A stretch of DNA of 6,752 bases, from positions 1 to 6,752 of the forward strand of contig VERC01000132.1 of NCBI GenBank assembly GCA_018882825.1, given 5' to 3'. This document shows positions 6,137 through 6,752 of this stretch, piece after piece. Source of the DNA: Acidimicrobiia bacterium (GTDB taxonomy: Bacteria; Actinomycetota; Acidimicrobiia; Acidimicrobiales; Acidimicrobilacustridaceae). Under the pieces are notes generated by a model that saw only the letters and a list, made by a program, of their open reading frames with translations, was not told where the DNA came from and ran no database searches. Each line of letters begins with the position of its first letter. Within the stretch, counting starts at the first letter, position 1. The translations under genes were made by a program, and so were the position numbers.

Positions 6137-6148
6137 CAGTATCGGGCA
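6137..6148 (+). promoter_or_regulatory. Possible leaderless promoter of the SDR gene
   Basis: CAGTAT at 6137-6142 partly fits a -10 (A2 and T6), five bases before ATG 6148, and no ribosome binding site is seen upstream of that ATG. Transcription could start at the ATG. The 28-base gap (6120-6147) is otherwise featureless, and read-through from the preceding gene is also possible. Confidence 0.3.
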
Positions 6149-6752
6149 TGACCGACTTCGAATACCCGCAACCACCGTCGATCGCCGACTGGAACCGACT
6201 CCTCGATGGCCGCGTGGCCGTCATCACCGGCGGCGGCACCGGCATCGGCGGCGCCATCTCCCGTCTGTTCGCCGAACACGGCGCGCACGTCGAGGTCATC
6301 GACATCGACGAGGCGGTGGCGGTCGAGGCCGTCGCCGACATCGAACGGGCCGGAGGATCGGCCCGGGCCCACGTCGCCGACGTCACCGACTGGTCCCGAC
6401 TCCAGGCGGCGGCCTCGGTCGTGCTCGACGCACATCCGCACGTGCACGTGCTCGTCAACAACGTCGGCGATTTCCGTCCCTTGGTCAGGTTCCGCGACTC
6501 GGGGCCGTCCGACTGGCAGCGCATGATCGAGTTGAACTTCCTCCATGTGGTGGGAGCGACACGGCTGTTCGTGGAGTCGATGATCGCCAACGGTTCGGGT
6601 TCGATCGTCAACGTGCATTCCGTCGAAGGACTGCGGGGGTACCCGGGTGAGCCGGTCTACGGAGCGATGAAGGCGGCCACCGCCAAGTTCGCCACCGACA
6701 TGGCCGTCCATCTCGGTCGTCACGGTGTGCGTGTAAACGGCATCGGTCCGGA
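6148..6752 (+). CDS. Short-chain dehydrogenase/reductase (SDR), C-terminus beyond window
   Basis: The first 201 residues of a classical SDR; whole proteins are usually about 250-290 residues, so some 50-90 are missing. Visible: the nucleotide-binding TGGGTGIG at 27-34; an acidic D52 after beta-2 (VIDID), which favours NAD(H) over NADP(H); the NNVG variant of NNAG at 104-107; N130; and the catalytic S158, Y171 and K175 (YGAMK). It carries about 20 residues before beta-1 (FEYPQPPSIADWNRLLDG), a longer lead than the minimal SDR. It would interconvert a secondary alcohol and a ketone, which suits a step after hydroxylation and CoA activation in a ring- or side-chain catabolic pathway (inference). 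ATG 6148 lies 28 bases after the previous stop, and the start appears leaderless. Confidence 0.94.
   Translation, partial: MTDFEYPQPPSIADWNRLLDGRVAVITGGGTGIGGAISRLFAEHGAHVEVIDIDEAVAVEAVADIERAGGSARAHVADVTDWSRLQAAASVVLDAHPHVHVLVNNVGDFRPLVRFRDSGPSDWQRMIELNFLHVVGATRLFVESMIANGSGSIVNVHSVEGLRGYPGEPVYGAMKAATAKFATDMAVHLGRHGVRVNGIGP

Noticed and set aside
5655..6611. Open frame of 318 codons on the - strand over the small protein and SDR.
   Set aside because: It lies antisense to two genes with clear motifs and has a Ser/Thr/Arg-rich composition with no recognisable domain.

Overview
The window comes from a GC-rich bacterium (about two thirds G+C by eye) with strong third-position G/C preference, GTG starts next to ATG, and at least one start that looks leaderless. 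Together with the gene content (CYP125-like P450, steroid/lipid-type acyl-CoA ligase, SDR, MarR/YceI pair) this suggests an actinomycete, perhaps of the Acidimicrobiia. That placement is inference from style and content; no rRNA or other marker is present.

Layout. Bases 1-43 are the last codons of an upstream gene on +. A cytochrome P450 (68-1303, +) follows after 24 bases with a strong ribosome binding site. A GC-rich hairpin (1369-1399) separates it from a convergent YceI-family gene (1422-1964, -). YceI is divergent from a MarR-family regulator (2071-2535, +). The 106-base spacer between them holds two copies of the dyad TTGCGnnCGCAA that cover the predicted yceI promoter. A tiny HupE/UreJ-like membrane protein (2554-2805, -) runs convergent to marR. 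After a 156-base divergent spacer, a + strand run begins: acyl-CoA ligase (2962-4554), a tightly coupled CrtC/lipocalin-like DUF7064/7065-type protein (4562-5683), a small protein with an AHCDLCDISHG motif (5724-6119), and an SDR oxidoreductase (6148 to the window edge).

How the genes may work together. The P450, acyl-CoA ligase, lipocalin-like protein and SDR are the kinds of enzymes found in actinobacterial catabolism of steroid-, terpenoid- or aromatic-type hydrophobic acids: hydroxylation, CoA activation, then alcohol/ketone oxidation. The substrate cannot be read from the sequence. The MarR/YceI block looks like a self-contained regulated insert between the two catabolic segments. MarR probably controls yceI and itself through the twin dyads.

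Most notable points: the twin MarR-type operator, the two-helix protein that keeps the nickel-permease HX5DH motif, the ligase-lipocalin translational coupling, and the uncharacterised CxxC small protein. I saw no tRNA, rRNA, CRISPR, insertion sequence or phage gene.
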